The notes under the pieces were generated by a model. The model saw nothing but the letters and a program-made list of their open reading frames with translations. It did not search any database and was not told the origin of the DNA. This document shows positions 9,174-11,225 of a stretch of 11,225 nt of DNA, piece after piece; within the stretch, counting starts at the first letter, position 1; each line of letters opens with the position of its first letter. Position numbers and translations under genes: made by a program. Location: positions 1 through 11,225 of the forward strand of contig JBKJUK010000290.1 in assembly GCA_046590705.1 (NCBI GenBank), given 5' to 3'. The stretch is from JBKJUK01 sp046590705 (GTDB lineage: Bacteria; Acidobacteriota; Thermoanaerobaculia; Gp7-AA8).

Positions 9174-9290
9174 CACACACAGAAGTCCTCACAGGAAGGA
9201 AGAGCACCCCGCCGGCGTAACTTCCAGAAGGAGTATCTCGAGTTCTTTCAAAACCACGTCATCGGATTCGACGAGCGATATGCGTGGTGA
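9174..9290 (+). pseudogene. Relic of an IS200-like REP-associated tyrosine transposase (C-terminus only)
   Basis: The in-frame tail RRRNFQKEYLEFF followed by FDERYAW and a TGA (9288-9290) matches the characteristic C-terminus of REP-associated tyrosine transposases, which commonly end in a basic stretch, F-x-x-E-(F/Y)-L-x-x-L, then FDERYVW or a close variant. Only about 38 codons remain. The HUH catalytic motif and tyrosine region are absent. The segment just upstream (QEGRAP in place of the usual QEEHH) suggests small indels, so the copy is dead. It lies exactly between two inverted copies of a palindromic element, which is the arrangement expected of a transposase and the REP sequences it acts on. 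Identification rests on recalled family consensus, not an alignment. Confidence 0.6.
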
Positions 9291-9408
9291 TCCCTCTGGC
9301 GCCCCTGCCGGGGCGCATGCATATGCTGCGGTTCCAGTCCGGTGGCTGCGCGCTACGCGCTTACCACCGGCTATTCTCGACGCGCGCCTCCGGCGCGTGA
9401 GGAGATCG
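9289..9408 (+). repeat. REP-like palindromic element, fuller copy
   Basis: Three hairpins lie in series. GCGCCCC-TGCC-GGGGCGC (9300-9316) is a perfect 7-bp stem. CCGGTGG with CCACCGG (9339-9370) encloses an inner GCGCG/GCGC stem. ACGCGC with GCGCGT (9380-9398) forms the third. The element begins on the stop codon of the transposase relic and is repeated in inverted, degenerate form at 9082-9164. Similar arrangements of alternating palindromes accompany IS200-like transposases in many environmental genomes. Confidence 0.7.
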
Positions 9409-9487
9409 CGACCGCAGTATGGAGAATGTTCCGGTCGCCTGGTACTACAACTACCCGCTGGCCTTTGGGCGCGCACTTCTAGTTTCC

Positions 9488-9531
9488 TTTCTTACTTCAA
9501 CCTTCATCGTTCTGCGTTCTGCGTTCATCAG
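9488..9531 (+). repeat. Heptamer repeat (GTTCTGC x2), second site
   Basis: The flank TTTCTTACTTC (9488-9498) and two GTTCTGC units plus GTTCATCAG (9509-9531) reproduce the site at 4931-4988, with ten different bases where the first has GAC. It falls inside the open frame that precedes the next gene, which argues that the real gene starts downstream of it. Confidence 0.7.
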
Positions 9532-9574
9532 CTCCGACTTGCTACTGGCTGGCGACAATGTAGGATCGCGTTCT

Positions 9575-11209
9575 GTGACGCAGCGCTCTCTCGACGAACT
9601 CAGACAGGAACTAAGGCAGCTCGGCTATCTCTCGCATGGCATCGAGCGGTGGTTCGTGCCCGGGCAGACCGGAGCAGGTTCGCCCTGGCGGACTTTGCTG
9701 CTGGTTCTGACCAAAGCTGCCTTCCTCGGTGCGCTGTTCATGGCCCTGCCTCTCACGGCGGTGATGCTGCTCCGTAATTTTCCAGTGGAAGCGGCTTCGG
9801 CAGTCCTGTTGTCAGCGAGTTACGCATTCGCTGCCTTCCTCATTCTCTTCATCATGCTGCTGGCAGTAGCACTCCTTCTGCGACTCCGTCCGTCCCTGGG
9901 AATCCAGCGACCGTTCGCGCTTACTTTGATCTCGATGCTCCCTGCCGGCCTCGCCTGCCTGCTCGTAGCTGCGTGGTGGTGGAGCTTCCGAACCGCTCCA
10001 GATCTGCGTGAACTCATCCTCGGAGGAGCGCTGATCTTCGCGCTTTTCGTCGTTTCGACCTACGTTTCCTCGGCGGCTCTGCTCACTCTCAGCATTCAGC
10101 AAACCGGTACGGTTCCGTCCCACCATCAAAAACGCCGCGGCGTGCCACTCACCATTGGCGGCGTTATCATCCTTGCACTGATTCTCCTGCCTACCCTGCT
10201 GGGAGCACGCCCATCGGCGATCGCTGCTCCGCAACAGGTCCCCATCCGCCAGAACGATCGACGGATGGCCCTTCTCGCCGTGGACGGCCTCACGCAGACA
10301 CTCTTCGACTCGACTCCCACACTCAGGCAGCAGTTCGTCGCGGAAGTCGGGACTCATTCGGTCGGGGCTGCATCTCCGGCCGAGCTATGGGCGTCCATCG
10401 GTACCGGGACCGAGCCGGAAACGCACCAGGTCTTCGCAGTCGATGGAGTCAAACTCATTTTCTCCGATCAACCGCTACAGTCGACCTCTGCCCTCGACCC
10501 AGTACTGCGTCAGTTTCTTCCATCGGCTGGCGCCGCCCGGCTCGTAGCGCTACGGCCCACACTTCGTAGGCGGGCATACATATGGGAAGTGCTGGCCTCG
10601 CGTGGAGTAACCGCCGTCAGCGTGGGCTGGTGGGCCTCCGAGGATCTGCAGTCGGCGGCGCTGAGTGGGATCTCGCAGGAAACGCTTTTTCTCGGGACGC
10701 CACGCGAGTTGACCGGCGGGTCAGCGGCGCTCGCTGTCGATCAGAAGGCCGGTCTGACGTTCAGGAATCTCACCGACAGGAGTCGCCCGCGAATGGCGAC
10801 GATCTACCTTCCTGCTCTGGATATCGTCAACCATCGACTCGCGGTCAGTCCGACCGAAAGAATCGCCACCTCGATCCGGCTCCTGTCTGATCTCTCAGGC
10901 CTCGTTGCCTGGATTCGCTCCAGAGGCTTCGACGTGTTGCTGGTCGGCACGCCAGGTGATGGAAGCGCACCCGGCGTGATCGCTTCCACCTTCCCGCTGT
11001 TGCCAGCAATGGGACAAAAGGACGTAGCTCCAACGGTCTACGACTTTTTCGGCTTTCCCGCAACCGAGGAGATGAAAGGGCGTTCACGCCTTCCCGATAC
11101 AAGCCAGACGCGCCTGACATCCTATGGCAGCCGGCAATCGAGCAAGACTGCGCATCCTGCAGATGACGAGTACTACGAGAAATTGCGGGCGCTCGGGTAT
11201 ATCCAGTGA
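9575..11209 (+). CDS. Five-helix membrane protein with degenerate alkaline-phosphatase/phosphodiesterase-like domain
   Basis: From GTG 9575 the protein has 544 residues. An amphipathic N-terminus (SLDELRQELRQLGY) precedes about five hydrophobic helices (39-66, 76-104, 113-136, 146-174, 191-210). A soluble domain follows from about 228 to 505, and the C-terminus is EKLRALGYIQ. The soluble part reads like the type I phosphodiesterase/nucleotide pyrophosphatase branch of the alkaline phosphatase superfamily: MALLAVDGL (Asp237), SPAELWASIGTGTEPETH (267-284), YLPALDIVNHR (Asp415, His419) and KDVAPTVYDFFGFP (482-495). The usual downstream Asp-His-Gly metal motif is replaced by VGTPGDG (457-463), and the last metal-binding His is not evident. 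Catalysis is therefore doubtful. GTG 9575 has AGGA nine bases upstream. ATG 9419 would add 52 residues read through repeat sequence. It could be a membrane-lipid or polysaccharide phosphotransferase or a non-catalytic relative. Confidence 0.72.
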   Translation: MTQRSLDELRQELRQLGYLSHGIERWFVPGQTGAGSPWRTLLLVLTKAAFLGALFMALPLTAVMLLRNFPVEAASAVLLSASYAFAAFLILFIMLLAVALLLRLRPSLGIQRPFALTLISMLPAGLACLLVAAWWWSFRTAPDLRELILGGALIFALFVVSTYVSSAALLTLSIQQTGTVPSHHQKRRGVPLTIGGVIILALILLPTLLGARPSAIAAPQQVPIRQNDRRMALLAVDGLTQTLFDSTPTLRQQFVAEVGTHSVGAASPAELWASIGTGTEPETHQVFAVDGVKLIFSDQPLQSTSALDPVLRQFLPSAGAARLVALRPTLRRRAYIWEVLASRGVTAVSVGWWASEDLQSAALSGISQETLFLGTPRELTGGSAALAVDQKAGLTFRNLTDRSRPRMATIYLPALDIVNHRLAVSPTERIATSIRLLSDLSGLVAWIRSRGFDVLLVGTPGDGSAPGVIASTFPLLPAMGQKDVAPTVYDFFGFPATEEMKGRSRLPDTSQTRLTSYGSRQSSKTAHPADDEYYEKLRALGYIQ

Positions 11210-11215
11210 GGCTTT

Positions 11216-11225
11216 GGCCGGGGGC
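11216..11225 (+). repeat. GC-rich GGCCGGGGGC element, copy 3 (cut by window edge)
   Basis: Ten bases identical to the start of 4865-4884 begin six bases after the stop codon of the last gene and continue past the window edge. This is a third case of the element following a gene's 3' end. Confidence 0.5.

Noticed and set aside
8755..9777. 340-codon plus-strand frame spanning the M50 start, the repeats and the next gene
   Set aside because: Crosses unrelated features, antisense in its first part, with no domain; an artefact of GC-rich repeat sequence.

Overview
The window looks like ordinary chromosomal DNA of a moderately GC-rich bacterium. No gene here fixes the phylum. The combination of a SEC-C-tailed SecA, a membrane-anchored alkaline-phosphatase-superfamily protein ending in LRALGYIQ, flavin halogenase-like genes and intergenic palindromes next to a REP-associated transposase relic would fit an Acidobacteriota-like or similar environmental lineage. 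That assignment is a low-confidence impression, not a demonstrated placement.

Left third (1-4103): two different flavin-dependent halogenase-like genes flank an adenylate-forming ligase. The first (944 to 1, minus) runs off the left edge. The ligase (1121-2518, plus) diverges from it. The second (4103-2523, minus) converges on the ligase with a 4-base gap. Both flavoproteins keep the Rossmann FAD motif, a K-x-G lysine, WxWxIP and GDAA-F-DP. Together the three genes look like one side of a specialised-metabolism locus making a possibly halogenated, carboxylate-derived product, with any carrier protein or synthase lying off the left edge.

Middle (4233-8981): a DedA-family membrane protein (plus, TTG start with a good Shine-Dalgarno), secA (minus, complete, 914 aa) and a site-2-protease-like M50 membrane metalloprotease (minus). 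SecA is the housekeeping anchor. These genes have no evident functional tie to the halogenase locus.

Right part (8982-11225): a 593-base gene-poor stretch is packed with palindromes. It holds two inverted copies of one REP-like element and, exactly between them, an in-frame remnant matching the C-terminus of an IS200-like REP-associated transposase. Next comes a five-helix membrane protein with a degenerate phosphodiesterase/alkaline-phosphatase-like domain (plus).

The intergenic spaces hold at least four dispersed repeat families: the REP-like element, a GTTCTGC heptamer array with conserved flanks (two sites), a GC-rich GGCCGGGGGC element beyond three gene 3' ends, and a two-part element seen in two gene gaps. 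No rRNA, tRNA, CRISPR array or convincing T-tailed terminator was seen. I found no clearly new biological system; the strongest leads are the double-halogenase locus and the repeat/transposase relic.
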